A DNA stretch of 64,000 nucleotides, taken from NCBI RefSeq assembly GCF_047200635.1, contig NZ_JBJZOI010000002.1:240788-304787 (forward strand). Reading direction: 5' to 3'. The notes under the pieces were generated by a model. That model made no database searches, was not told the DNA's origin, and saw only the letters and a program-made list of their open reading frames with translations. The position numbers were made by a program, and so were the translations under genes. Shown piece by piece: positions 9,105 to 17,774 of the stretch. This DNA is from Saccharopolyspora_C sp047200635 (GTDB taxonomy: Bacteria; Actinomycetota; Actinomycetes; Mycobacteriales; Pseudonocardiaceae). The stretch's first letter is position 1. Each line of letters begins with the position of its first letter.

Positions 9105-9140
9105 CCGGGAAATCCCCGCGCTGTTCCGGGGACATCCCGG
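9105..9140. repeat. Second hairpin in the same divergent region
   Basis: Arms CCGGGAAATCCCCG and CGGGGACATCCCGG pair at 12 of 14 positions around an 8-nt loop. It lies 16 nt after the first hairpin and 67 nt before the start of the secreted hydrolase. The function is unknown. Confidence 0.45.
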
Positions 9141-9207
9141 ACGTGATCGCGATCGGGACCCAGCATCGTGGTGCTCACTTGATCGACGATCCAGGGGAGA
9201 AACCGAC

Positions 9208-10356
9208 ATGGGCAGAACCGCCCGCCTCGCCGGAGCGCTCGCGGCCACCGCCGCGCTGTGCCTCACCGCCCCGCTCCTGCCGGCCACCGCCGCACCGCCC
9301 GCACCGGAGCTCGCGCTGCTCGAACCGAGCGGTCCGCACCCGGTCGGCGCGGACACCCTGCACCTGCGCGACGAGTCCCGCGCCGACCCGTGGGTGCCGA
9401 CCGAGCGGCGCGAGCTGATGCTCACCGTCTGGTACCCGGCGAGTCGGCCGGGCAGCGCGCCGACCCGCTACGTGACCCCGGCGGAATCCCGGATGTTCCT
9501 GGAGATGCAGCCCGGTGCGCCGGTCGAGCCGCCGGAGGTGCTGAGCACCGTGCGCACGCACGCCACCACCGGTGCGCCGCCGCGGCCCGCGGGCGGCGGC
9601 CGGCCGCTTGTGGTGCTCTCGCCGGGCTTCTCCTGGCCCCGTGCCACGTTGAGCGGCCTGGCCGAGGAGCTGGCTTCCCGCGGCTACGTGGTGGCCGCGA
9701 TCGGGCACAACTACGAGTCAGCGGGAACCGAGTTCCCCGACGGTCGCGTCACCCCCTGCGCGGCCTGCGAGAACCCGGAACTGGGCGCGGTGGCGCGCAA
9801 CCGCGCCGCCGACGTCGGCTTCGCGCTCGACGAAGTCCTCGGCGATCCCCGCTTCGGTGGGCTCGTGGACCCGGAGCGGATCGGGGTGGTCGGCCACTCC
9901 ATCGGCGGAGCCGGGGCGATCGAGGCGATGCGCGCCGACGAGCGGATCGACGCCGGGGTGAACCTGGACGGGACCTTCTTCGCGGAGTCCCAGCAGCCGC
10001 TGGACCGCCCGTTCCTCATGGTCGGTGCCGGGGCGCACGCGCCGGGCGGCGGGGACGACTCCTGGGACCGCACCTGGGACCTGCTGCGCGGCTGGAAGCG
10101 CTGGATCACCTTCAACGGCGCCGGGCACGGTTCGGCGACCGACGTGAGCATGTTGTCCGACCAGCTCGGGATCAGCAATCCCGGGGCGCCGCTGCCGGGC
10201 GCGCGCGGAGCCGAGCTCGGCAACCGCTACGTCGCGGCGTTCCTGGACCAGCACCTGCGGGGCGTGCCGCGGCCGATCCTCGACGGGCCGACCGAGCAGC
10301 ACCCCGAGGTCCTGTTCTGGCACCACGACGTTGCCGAGGAATCTCACCACCCCTGA
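9208..10356 (+). CDS. Secreted alpha/beta hydrolase (PAF-acetylhydrolase/lipase-like)
   Basis: A 382-residue protein with a clear Sec signal peptide: MGRTARLAG, a hydrophobic stretch to about residue 28, then LPATAAPP. The mature part resembles the platelet-activating-factor acetylhydrolase class of bacterial lipases, with nucleophile elbow GHSIGG (residues about 230-235), an acidic residue in NLDGTFF and a late His in GAGHGS. Two Cys close together (CAAC) may form a disulphide outside the cell. ATG 9208 is preceded by GGGGAGA. It has its own promoter region, divergent from the P450. The likely activity is an extracellular carboxylester or phospholipid hydrolase; the substrate is unknown. Confidence 0.85.
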   Translation: MGRTARLAGALAATAALCLTAPLLPATAAPPAPELALLEPSGPHPVGADTLHLRDESRADPWVPTERRELMLTVWYPASRPGSAPTRYVTPAESRMFLEMQPGAPVEPPEVLSTVRTHATTGAPPRPAGGGRPLVVLSPGFSWPRATLSGLAEELASRGYVVAAIGHNYESAGTEFPDGRVTPCAACENPELGAVARNRAADVGFALDEVLGDPRFGGLVDPERIGVVGHSIGGAGAIEAMRADERIDAGVNLDGTFFAESQQPLDRPFLMVGAGAHAPGGGDDSWDRTWDLLRGWKRWITFNGAGHGSATDVSMLSDQLGISNPGAPLPGARGAELGNRYVAAFLDQHLRGVPRPILDGPTEQHPEVLFWHHDVAEESHHP

Positions 10357-10464
10357 CCGGCCGCTGCCGCGCCGAGCACCGCGCCGCCCGGCGGAACCCC
10401 GGTAGAACACGACGGCGCGGCCCGCCGGGTAGCGGCAGGAGATCGGAGAAGCAGGATTCGCGAG

Positions 10465-10659
10465 GTGCTGGCCGGTGGCGCGCTGGCCGTCTGCCCGATG
10501 TCCGTCGGCAGCCCCGCCCTCGCGGCGGACTGGCGCTACGTCATGTCCTCCGGAGACCGCGCGGTCGTCGAGGCCGAGTGCGACAACGGCCTCAACTTCG
10601 GCGCCTGGAGCGAGTGCGACATCCGCGAGGACGACGGGTTCCACCTCTTCGTGCGCTGA
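10465..10659 (+). CDS. Small secreted hypothetical protein
   Basis: A 64-residue frame beginning at GTG 10465 with AGGA 8 nt upstream. Residues 1-20 form a short signal-peptide-like segment ending in SPALA before ADWRYV, and the remaining 44 residues hold two cysteines (AECDNG, SECDIRE) that could pair outside the cell. A strong terminator follows. There is no basic residue at the start, which is unusual for a signal peptide; an upstream ATT at 10456 would add Arg and Glu but is a rare start. The function is not recognised and the gene call is moderate. Confidence 0.45.
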   Translation: MLAGGALAVCPMSVGSPALAADWRYVMSSGDRAVVEAECDNGLNFGAWSECDIREDDGFHLFVR

Positions 10660-10683
10660 TGCTCCGCCGGTGCTGAGATCACC

Positions 10684-10714
10684 GGTCCGCCCGCCTCCCT
10701 CGGGCGGGCGGACC
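10684..10714. terminator. Bidirectional hairpin terminator
   Basis: A perfect 12-bp stem, GGTCCGCCCGCC with GGCGGGCGGACC, around a 7-nt loop. It lies between the convergent ends of the small secreted protein gene and the PPOX gene. Confidence 0.7.
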
Positions 10715-10730
10715 CGTCCCGCCCGGGGCG

Positions 10731-11150
10731 TCAACTCGCCTGGTTGCTGTCCTTCTGGGCTCCCCAGCCGTGCCAGCGCTCGATCTCGATGAACGCGCTG
10801 TACCGGGCCCGGTCCCGGACGTGGTACGGCGCGTCGAGGTAGTGCTGGGAGAGCCGGTCGATGTCGGCGAGGTCGGTGTCCTCGCGCAGCTCGGCCACCC
10901 GGCCGATCAGGGTGACGTGGGTGTACCAATCCGCGGCGTCCAGCACCGTGAGCGTGACCCGCGGGTCCCGGCGCAGGTGTCCGAGCCGCGTGCGGCCCTC
11001 GTCCATGTTGACCAGCACCCGGCCGTCGTCCCACAGGTACCAGGTGGCCGCCGAGACCGGATGGCCGTCGGAGCGCAGCGTGGCGATGGTCGCCGGGTTC
11101 GCCTTGCGCAGCAGGGCGATCGTGGACTCCGGCAGCGGTGGTGCGGACAT
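10731..11150 (-). CDS. PPOX-class (F420/flavin-binding) oxidoreductase
   Basis: A 139-residue protein of the pyridoxamine-phosphate-oxidase-like split beta-barrel family, the short type typical of F420-dependent actinobacterial enzymes. Seen features are the N-terminal helix LLRKANPATIATLRSDG, the barrel strand SAATWYLWDDG, DPRVTLTVLD and the C-terminal IEIERWHGWG. ATG 11150 has GAGGAGG upstream on the minus strand. It is probably a monomeric gene with no operon partner. The substrate is unknown. Confidence 0.8.
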   Translation of the reverse strand: MSAPPLPESTIALLRKANPATIATLRSDGHPVSAATWYLWDDGRVLVNMDEGRTRLGHLRRDPRVTLTVLDAADWYTHVTLIGRVAELREDTDLADIDRLSQHYLDAPYHVRDRARYSAFIEIERWHGWGAQKDSNQAS

Positions 11151-11400
11151 GCGGTCCTCCTCGTCGGTGCGTGCGTGCGGTGTCGGCCAACCTACCGGTG
11201 CTCCGGCGGACCCGCGGCCCGCGTGAGCACCGGGTCCTCGACGCCGACCTCCCGGCCACGCCCGAGCGCGCGGGGCACCGGTCGCCGGCTCATCGCGGTC
11301 GGCCGAGGTCGCGGGCCCGGGGAAATCCGAGATGATCTCTCGGTGCGGCGCGCCGGTGATCTTCGCGGTGGGGCGTCCTGGCCTGCGTAGGGTCGCCGCC

Positions 11401-12534
11401 ATGCCTGAGCCCTTCGCGCGCCGCGCCGACCCGGTCGAGCTCGCTGACCTGCGGTCCCGGCTGCGCGCGACCCGCTGGCCGGACGCTCCCGAGGACGCGG
11501 GTTGGTCGCTGGGAACCGACGTCGGGTACCTGCGGGAGCTCGTGGGGTACTGGGCGGACGGCTTCGACTGGCAGGAGCAGGAGGAGTCGCTGTTCCGGTA
11601 TCCGCGGTTCCGCGCCCGGATCGGCGGCTCGGACGTCCACTTCGCGCACGTGCGGGCCGCGACCGCGCGGCCCGCGCTGCCGCTGGTGCTCTGCCACGGC
11701 TGGCCGGACTCGTTCTGGCGCTACACCAAGGTGATCCCGCTGCTCACCGACCCCGGTGCGCACGGCGCCGATCCCGCGGACGCCTTCGACGTGGTCGTGC
11801 CGGACATGCCCGGGTTCGGTCACTCCGCTTGGCCGGCCGGGGCCGCGCCGGACTCCGTCGCGGTCGCCGGGGCGTGGGCGGAGCTGATGGGCGCGCTCGG
11901 CTACGAGCGGTTCGGGGCCGCGGGCGGTGACATCGGCAGTGCCGTCTGCCGCTACCTCGCCCTGGACCACCCGGACCGGGTGGTGGCGGTGCACCGGATG
12001 GACGCGGGCCTGCCGCCGTTCCTGCCCGCCGACCCCGCGCCCGAGGAGCGCGCCTGGGTGCGGGAGGGCGCGGACTGGGCCCGGGCCGAGGGTGCCTACG
12101 CGGAGATGCACCGCACGAAGCCGCAGACGGCGGCCGTGGGGCTCACCGACTCGCCCGCCGGGCTGGCCGCGTGGATCGTGGAGAAGCTCCGCGCGTGGAG
12201 CGACTGCGGCGGGGACGTGGAGCGCAGCTTCACCCGCGACGAGATCCTCACCAACGTCACGCTGCACTGGCTGACCGGCACGATCGGCTCCGCGATGCGG
12301 ATGTACCGCGCGAACGCGGCGATCCCCGCCGCGCGGCACGCCCGCCGGGTCGAGGTGCCCTCGGGTTTCTCCCGGTTCCCCGCCGACATCGTCCGGCCGC
12401 CGAGGGCGTGGCTGGAGCGGACCGCGAACGTGGTGCGGGTGACCGACCACGAACGCGGCGGGCACTTCGCCCCGTTCGAGGAACCCGAGCTGTACGCGGG
12501 GGAGTTGCGCGAGTTCTTCCGCCCGTACCGGTGA
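11401..12534 (+). CDS. Epoxide hydrolase family protein
   Basis: A 377-residue protein with the N-terminal EPHN extension (RSRLRATRWPDAP onward) and an alpha/beta-hydrolase core. The oxyanion motif is CHGWPDSFWRY (about residue 98), the nucleophile Asp lies in GGDIGS (about residue 179) and the catalytic His in GGHFAPFEEPE near the C-terminus. It would hydrolyse an epoxide to a diol in the cytosol; no signal peptide is visible. The length matches the microsomal-type bacterial family. The start at ATG 11401 gives the usual N-terminus MPEPFARRADP. Confidence 0.88.
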   Translation: MPEPFARRADPVELADLRSRLRATRWPDAPEDAGWSLGTDVGYLRELVGYWADGFDWQEQEESLFRYPRFRARIGGSDVHFAHVRAATARPALPLVLCHGWPDSFWRYTKVIPLLTDPGAHGADPADAFDVVVPDMPGFGHSAWPAGAAPDSVAVAGAWAELMGALGYERFGAAGGDIGSAVCRYLALDHPDRVVAVHRMDAGLPPFLPADPAPEERAWVREGADWARAEGAYAEMHRTKPQTAAVGLTDSPAGLAAWIVEKLRAWSDCGGDVERSFTRDEILTNVTLHWLTGTIGSAMRMYRANAAIPAARHARRVEVPSGFSRFPADIVRPPRAWLERTANVVRVTDHERGGHFAPFEEPELYAGELREFFRPYR

Positions 12535-12550
12535 TCCGCGATTCCCCGCG

Positions 12551-14056
12551 TCATCCCGCGCGCAGCGCCTCCTCGGCGGCGGGCAGCGCCCGGGCCCGGT
12601 CGGACTCGACCAGGCCGAGGCGGGTGCGGCGGTCGAGGAGGTCGGCCGCGTCCAGCGCACCCTCGTGCCGGACGGCGAAGCGCAGTTCGGCCGGGGTGAC
12701 GTCGAGTCCGTCGATCGGTGCGAGCAACCGCTCGTCCCCGTTCGCCTCGGCGAGCACGGCGGGCGCTTCCGCGCCGTAGCGGTGGGCCAGCCGCGGCGGA
12801 GCGTCCACAGCGGACAGTCGAGCGGGAGGTGCCGCGCCGAGCAGCGGGAGCGATCGGGTGCGGCACGGGCGGTCGGTGAGCCCGGTGGTGTCCACCGCGT
12901 CCTGCGCCATCCGGCGGTAGGTCGTCAGCTTTCCGCCCACGACGCTGATCACCCCGTCCTCCCCGGTGAGCACCGCGTGCGCCCGGGAGAGGTCGGAGCT
13001 GCTCCCCGGCCCGCCGTCCAGCAGGGGGCGCAGCCCGGAGTAGGTGCCCAGCACGTCCCGCTCCCGGATCGGCCGCCCCAACGCGGAGTTCACCGTGTCC
13101 AGCAGGAACGCGACCTCCTCGGCCGAGCAGGTCGGGACGTCCGGGATCGGGCCCTCCTGCTCCTCGTCGGTGAGTCCGATGTGGACCCTGCCGTGCCCGG
13201 CGGGCAGCGCGAAGACGAACCGGTTCGCCGTTCCCGGGACCGGCACCGTCAGCCCGGCTCCCAGTCCGCCGAAGGCCTCGTCGGACACGACCAGGTGGGT
13301 TCCCCGGCTGGGGCGCAGCCGCAGGCCGGGCGAGACCTCGCCCGCCCACACCCCGGCGGCGTTGATCACGGCCCGGGCGCGGACCTCGACGGATTCCCCG
13401 GTCAGCCCGTCGCGCAGCAGGGCGCCTTCCCCGGTGACCCGCTCGGCGGCGCAGCGGGTGAGGATCCGAGCGCCGTGCCCGGCCGCGGTGCGCGCGATCC
13501 CGACGACCAGCCGGGCGTCGTCCACCAGCTGCCCGTCCCAGGACAGCAGTCCGCCGCGCAACCGGTCCCGCCGGACCGTGGGAGCCAGCCGCCTCGTCTC
13601 CACCGGGCCCACCCGGCGCGGCATCGGAAGCACCGAACCCGGGGTGCCGGCCGCGCGGCGCAGCAGGTCCCCCGCCGCGAACCCGGCCAGCACCAGCGCG
13701 GCCCGCCCGGCCCCGACCTCGGGCACCAGCGGCACCAGCTGCGGCAGGGGGCGCACCAGGTGCGGCGCCGTGCGCTGCATGAGGATCCGGCGCTCGACGG
13801 CGCTCTCGTAGGCGATGCCGACGTCGCCGGAGGCGAGGTAGCGCAGGCCGCCGTGCACCAGCTTGGAGCTCCAGCGGCTCGTGCCGAACGCCAGGTCGTG
13901 CTTCTCCGCGAGCACGACGCGCAGGCCGCGCGAGGCGGCGTCGAGCGCGGTCCCCGCCCCGGTGACGCCCCCGCCGACCACGAGCAGGTCGACCGGTGCG
14001 CCGTCGGCGAGCTCGGCCAGCTCGCGGGTGCGGCGGGCCGCGTTCAGCGAGGTCAT
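12551..14056 (-). CDS. glpD: Glycerol-3-phosphate dehydrogenase (FAD, GlpD type)
   Basis: A 501-residue FAD-dependent sn-glycerol-3-phosphate dehydrogenase that yields dihydroxyacetone phosphate and feeds electrons to the quinone pool. The FAD motif VVGGGVTGAGTALDAASRG is at residues about 25-43, followed by the family signature GTSRWSSKLVHGGLRYL. The C-terminal segment DLLDRRTRLGLVESDR is typical of GlpD. ATG 14056 has GAGGAG upstream. It lies 5 bp downstream of a TetR gene on the same strand, so the two form an operon. The order glpD-TetR-divergent flavoprotein is, from memory, that of Rv2249c-Rv2250c-Rv2251. Confidence 0.92.
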   Translation of the reverse strand: MTSLNAARRTRELAELADGAPVDLLVVGGGVTGAGTALDAASRGLRVVLAEKHDLAFGTSRWSSKLVHGGLRYLASGDVGIAYESAVERRILMQRTAPHLVRPLPQLVPLVPEVGAGRAALVLAGFAAGDLLRRAAGTPGSVLPMPRRVGPVETRRLAPTVRRDRLRGGLLSWDGQLVDDARLVVGIARTAAGHGARILTRCAAERVTGEGALLRDGLTGESVEVRARAVINAAGVWAGEVSPGLRLRPSRGTHLVVSDEAFGGLGAGLTVPVPGTANRFVFALPAGHGRVHIGLTDEEQEGPIPDVPTCSAEEVAFLLDTVNSALGRPIRERDVLGTYSGLRPLLDGGPGSSSDLSRAHAVLTGEDGVISVVGGKLTTYRRMAQDAVDTTGLTDRPCRTRSLPLLGAAPPARLSAVDAPPRLAHRYGAEAPAVLAEANGDERLLAPIDGLDVTPAELRFAVRHEGALDAADLLDRRTRLGLVESDRARALPAAEEALRAG

Positions 14057-14061
14057 CGGGA

Positions 14062-14628
14062 TCACTCCTCGGGTCGCAGGTAGGCGTCGAGCACGTTGCG
14101 CAGCTGCTCGTCCAGCCGTTCCGGGGGCAGCACCTCGGCGAGGGGCCGGGCGGAGAGCACCGCGGACTGCACGAGCAGCAGGAGCGTGGCGGCGATCTCC
14201 GCGGGATCCCCCGAGCGGATCTCGCCGGTGGCCTGCCCGGCGCGCACGGCGGTGTCGAGCAGGTCGAGGATCCGGTGCTGGCTGGCGCCGAGGCGGTCGA
14301 AGACGTAGGTGATCAGCAGCTCGGGGTCGGTCTCCAGGATCTTCACGAACAGCGGGTGGGTCCGCGCCGCCGAGACCGTGCGCACGATCCGGTCCACCCC
14401 CTGTGCGCGGGAGGCCCCGTCCACGTGCGCGGGCAGCAGCGCGACGAGCTCGCGGGTGAGCAGGTCGGCGGACAGCGTCCGCACGTCCGGCCAGCGCCGG
14501 TACACCGTCGGCCTGCTCACCCCGGCCCGCCGGGCGATCTCGGCGAGGGTGGTGCGGCGCATTCCGACGGCGAGCACGCACCGCTCGGCGGCGTCCAGGA
14601 TCGCATCGTCGTTACGACTTGACGTCAT
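14062..14628 (-). CDS. TetR-family regulator of the glpD locus
   Basis: A 188-residue TetR protein with an N-terminal helix-turn-helix (LAEIARRAGVSRPTVYRRW, residues about 28-46) and an all-helical ligand domain. It lies upstream of glpD on the same strand and is divergent from the flavoprotein gene, with only 17 bp between the two start codons. It therefore probably represses both units from this short gap. The ligand is unknown; lipid-derived molecules are plausible given the neighbours. Confidence 0.9.
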   Translation of the reverse strand: MTSSRNDDAILDAAERCVLAVGMRRTTLAEIARRAGVSRPTVYRRWPDVRTLSADLLTRELVALLPAHVDGASRAQGVDRIVRTVSAARTHPLFVKILETDPELLITYVFDRLGASQHRILDLLDTAVRAGQATGEIRSGDPAEIAATLLLLVQSAVLSARPLAEVLPPERLDEQLRNVLDAYLRPEE

Positions 14629-14645
14629 CTGTAAAACTGTAACGC
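14629..14645. promoter_or_regulatory. 17-bp divergent start-to-start region with a direct repeat
   Basis: The gap contains CTGTAA-AA-CTGTAA, a direct repeat with an 8-bp period, in an AT-rich patch. Neither flanking start codon has room for a ribosome site, so leaderless transcripts are likely on both sides. The two genes also begin with the same ATGACG, giving an inverted repeat across the gap. Confidence 0.45.
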
Positions 14646-16247
14646 ATGACGGAGCTTGAGCACCGCACCCCGGACCCGGTCTGGAACGCCTGGGGGACCG
14701 CCGAAGCCGCGTCCCCGGTGTCCGGGCAGGTGCGCGACCTGCTCGAACAGGGACTCGGCGTGCCCCGCCGGGACACGCCTTCGGTGCCGCGTTCCGCGGT
14801 GCGCCTCGGCGAATCGCGGTTGTCCGAGCCGGTCCGCGCCGAGCTGAACCGCATCGTGGGCGCCGAGCACGTGCGCACCGACGCGGAGTCCCGGTTGCTG
14901 CACGCGGGCGGCAAGAGCACCCCCGACCTGCTGCGCCGCCGCGCGGGCGACGCGCGGGCCGCGCCCGACGCCGTCGTGCTCCCCGGCAGCCCGGAGCAGG
15001 TGAGCGCGGTGCTGGCCCGCTGCGCGGAACTCCGCGTCGCGGTGGTGCCCTTCGGCGGTGGGACGAGCGTCGTCGGCGGGGTGGAACCGGAGCGCGGCGG
15101 CTTCGACGCGGTGCTGGCGGTGGACCTCCGGCGGCTCGCCGCGCTCGTCGAGCTCGACGCCGAGTCGGGGACCGCGACCCTGCAGGCGGGGTTGCGGGCG
15201 CCGGAGGCCGAGGAGCTCCTGGCCGCGCACGGGTGCACCCTCGGGCACTTCCCGCAGAGCTTCGAGCACGCCAGCATCGGTGGCTTCGCCGCGACCCGTT
15301 CCTCCGGGCAGGCCTCGGCCGGGTACGGCCGGTTCGACGCGATGGTGGTCCGGGTTCGGGTGGCGACCCCGCGCGGGGAACTGGACCTGGGCCGGGCCCC
15401 GGCCTCGGCGGCGGGACCGGACCTGCGGCAGCTGTTCCTCGGCTCGGAGGGCGCGCTCGGGATCATCACCGAGGTGACCCTCCGGGTGCGCCCGGTGCCC
15501 GAGGAGGTCGTGCCGGAGGCGTGGGCGTTCCCGGACTTCGCCGGCGGCTCGGCGGCGCTGCGGGAGCTGGCGCAGGCGGAGGCGCTGCCCACCGTCGCCC
15601 GGCTCTCCGACGAGGCGGAGACCGCGGTGAACCTGGCCGCCGCGCACGACGTGGGCGGTGGCCAGGTGGCGGGAGGTTGCCTGCTGATCACCCGATGCGA
15701 GGGGCCCCGGATCGCGGTGCGGGAGCGGATGCGCGCGCTGCTGGAGGAGGCGGGCGGTTCGTCGCTGGGCGCCGGACCCGCCCAGGACTGGGAACGCGGG
15801 CGCTACCGCGGCCCGCACCTGCGGGACGCCCTGCTGGACGTCAACGCGCTGGTCGAGACCCTGGAGACCGCGACGAGCTGGTCCCGGCTGCAGGAGACCC
15901 GCGACGCGGTGACCGCGGCGCTGACCGAGGCCTTGCGGGAACAGGGCACCCCGCCGCTGGTGCTCTGCCACCTCTCGCACGCGTACCCGACGGGTGCCTC
16001 GCTCTACTTCACCGTCGTCTGCGGGCGCGGGGAGGAACCCGTCGAGCAGTGGTGGCGGGCCAAGCGCGCCGCCGGTGCGGCGATCACCCGCTGCGGCGCC
16101 ACGATCAGCCACCACCACGCGGTCGGGCTGGACCACCGGGAGTGGCTGACCGAGGAGATCGGCGAGCTCGGCGTCGAGGTGCTGCGCGCCGTCAAGTCCG
16201 CGGTGGATCCGGTGGGAATCCTCAACCCGGGCAAGCTGATCCCGTGA
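14646..16247 (+). CDS. FAD-binding oxidase, alkyldihydroxyacetonephosphate synthase-like
   Basis: A 533-residue vanillyl-alcohol-oxidase-fold flavoprotein. The FAD-binding PP-loop region runs VVPFGGGTSVVGGVEP (about residues 134-150) and LGSEGALGIITEVTLRVRP, and the substrate domain ends with SAVDPVGILNPGKLIP. It has the HHH-containing motif ISHHHAVGLDH, essential in alkyl-DHAP synthases, which exchange the acyl group of acyl-DHAP for an alkyl chain to make ether lipids. Together with the divergent glpD this suggests metabolism of glycerol-phosphate-derived ether lipids, but a related hydroxyacid oxidase role cannot be excluded. The start at ATG 14646 leaves no ribosome site. Confidence 0.87.
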   Translation: MTELEHRTPDPVWNAWGTAEAASPVSGQVRDLLEQGLGVPRRDTPSVPRSAVRLGESRLSEPVRAELNRIVGAEHVRTDAESRLLHAGGKSTPDLLRRRAGDARAAPDAVVLPGSPEQVSAVLARCAELRVAVVPFGGGTSVVGGVEPERGGFDAVLAVDLRRLAALVELDAESGTATLQAGLRAPEAEELLAAHGCTLGHFPQSFEHASIGGFAATRSSGQASAGYGRFDAMVVRVRVATPRGELDLGRAPASAAGPDLRQLFLGSEGALGIITEVTLRVRPVPEEVVPEAWAFPDFAGGSAALRELAQAEALPTVARLSDEAETAVNLAAAHDVGGGQVAGGCLLITRCEGPRIAVRERMRALLEEAGGSSLGAGPAQDWERGRYRGPHLRDALLDVNALVETLETATSWSRLQETRDAVTAALTEALREQGTPPLVLCHLSHAYPTGASLYFTVVCGRGEEPVEQWWRAKRAAGAAITRCGATISHHHAVGLDHREWLTEEIGELGVEVLRAVKSAVDPVGILNPGKLIP

Positions 16248-16502
16248 GCACCTGAGCCGCGCTGCTGGTGAACCCGCGCGCCCGGCGGGTCGCGGCGGCC
16301 TCGGCGGGGGGGTGCTCGCCACGCGGTTCCTGCGGGGCTCCGGGACGTCGGTGTGCGCGCCGCTCGCGCGGGGGCTCTGGTGCCCGCGCGTCCCTCGGGC
16401 GGCCCCTCGATTCCACCGGACGGGGGTGGCGTGATGAGATCGTTCATGCGTGCGGCCTGTCGGGGGTGACGCGCGATCGAGCCGTACGGAGGTGGCAGCA
16501 CG

Positions 16503-17315
16503 ATGGCGAACGAGCGGCCGAAGGTCGACCTGCGCACCGATCGCGCCCACGGGGCGCGGATCTACGACTACATCCTGGGCGGCAAGGACAACTACGCCGT
16601 GGACCGCGCCGCCGCCGAGGAGACGCTGAAGATCTGGCCCGCCCTGGGCGTGCACATGCGGGCCAACCGGGCGTTCATGCACCGCGCGAGCCGCTACCTG
16701 GCCACCGAGTGCGGCATCGACCAGTTCCTCGACATCGGCACCGGCATCCCCACTCCGCCGAACCTGCACGAGATCGTGCAGGAGACCAACCCCGGTGCCC
16801 GCGTCGTCTACACCGACAACGACCCGATCGTGCTCGCGCACGCCCGCGCGCTCATGAACAGCGCCGACACCGGGCGGACGGCCTACGTCGAGTCCGACAT
16901 GCGCGAGCCCGAGGCGCTGCTGGCCGCGCCGGAGCTGATCGAGACGCTGGACCTGGACCGCCCGATCGGGCTCATGCTCATCGCCATCGTGCACTTCATC
17001 GAGGACGACGCGGAGGCGCTCTCGGTGGTGCGTCGCATCGTCGACGCCCTGCCCGCCGGCAGCTACGTGGCCGCCACCGTGGCCACCGACGACTTCGCGC
17101 CCGAGATGCTGCGCCGCGTCACCGACGTCTACCACGCGCACGGTGAGTTCATGCGCTTCCGCGGCCGGGAGCAGGCCGAGCGGTTCTTCGACGGCCTGGA
17201 GCTGGTGGACCCGGGCCTGGTGCAGATGCACAAGTGGCGGCCCGAGGGCGACGGCTACCGCTCGGTGCCGGAGGCGGACATCGCGATGTACGGCGGGATC
17301 GCCCGCAAGCCCTGA
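16503..17315 (+). CDS. SAM-dependent methyltransferase, DUF574 family (first copy)
   Basis: A 270-residue member of the actinobacteria-specific Methyltransf_19/DUF574 family. Diagnostic features are RIYDYILGGKDNYAVD near the N-terminus, the SAM-binding segment FLDIGTGIPTPPNLHE (about residues 76-91) and IGLMLIAIVHFI. The substrate of the family is not known to me. The start is set by GGAGG at 16488-16492, 10 nt ahead of ATG 16503. It stands alone; a second, divergent copy of the family lies at 37485-38357. Confidence 0.9.
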   Translation: MANERPKVDLRTDRAHGARIYDYILGGKDNYAVDRAAAEETLKIWPALGVHMRANRAFMHRASRYLATECGIDQFLDIGTGIPTPPNLHEIVQETNPGARVVYTDNDPIVLAHARALMNSADTGRTAYVESDMREPEALLAAPELIETLDLDRPIGLMLIAIVHFIEDDAEALSVVRRIVDALPAGSYVAATVATDDFAPEMLRRVTDVYHAHGEFMRFRGREQAERFFDGLELVDPGLVQMHKWRPEGDGYRSVPEADIAMYGGIARKP

Positions 17316-17615
17316 GCGGTCCGTCCGACGCGCCGCGCGACCAGCCGCGGGGACCGGGCCGACCGCCCCCGATGATCAGCACCGCCGCGGCCGACGACGA
17401 ACTCGCCACCCGCGAGGTCCCGGAGCGCGCCGCGCCCGACCCGGTGCGCCCGCGCATCGAGCGCGAGGGGCCCGGAACCGCCGGAGGTGCGCACCGGCGC
17501 CCGCTCGGAGCTCGGCGGGGGCGAGTTCCACGACGCGCTGGAGGAACTCCCGCCGGGTGGAGCGACGAAGAGGCCGCCGCCGCGCCGGAGCGCGACGACG
17601 GCCGGAACGCGCGGG
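17316..17615. other. Intergenic stretch with no supported feature
   Basis: 300 bp between the DUF574 gene and the convergent small secreted peptide gene. I see no frame with a ribosome site and no strong hairpin. Confidence 0.5.
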
Positions 17616-17774
17616 TCAGTCCTCGTCCTGGAACAGGTGCAGCTGGGAGCCCAGGCCCTGCTCCCCGAAGGGCGGTTCGATGAGTCCCGAGGCGTTGCCG
17701 ATGCCCGCGGTGGCCAGCAGCAGGGCGGCGGCGGCCGTTCCGACCGCGAACGCGCCGGTCCAGGTCCGAGTCAT
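17616..17774 (-). CDS. Small secreted peptide (52 aa)
   Basis: ATG 17774 has an excellent AAGGAG ribosome site on the minus strand. The product starts MTRTWTG followed by a hydrophobic stretch (AFAVGTAAAALLLATAGIG), then NASGLIEPPFGEQGLGS and the acidic tail LFQDED. This is a typical short Sec-exported actinobacterial peptide with a mature part of only about 24 residues. There are no cysteines. The function is not recognised; there is no transport or modification gene beside it. Confidence 0.6.
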   Translation of the reverse strand: MTRTWTGAFAVGTAAAALLLATAGIGNASGLIEPPFGEQGLGSQLHLFQDED

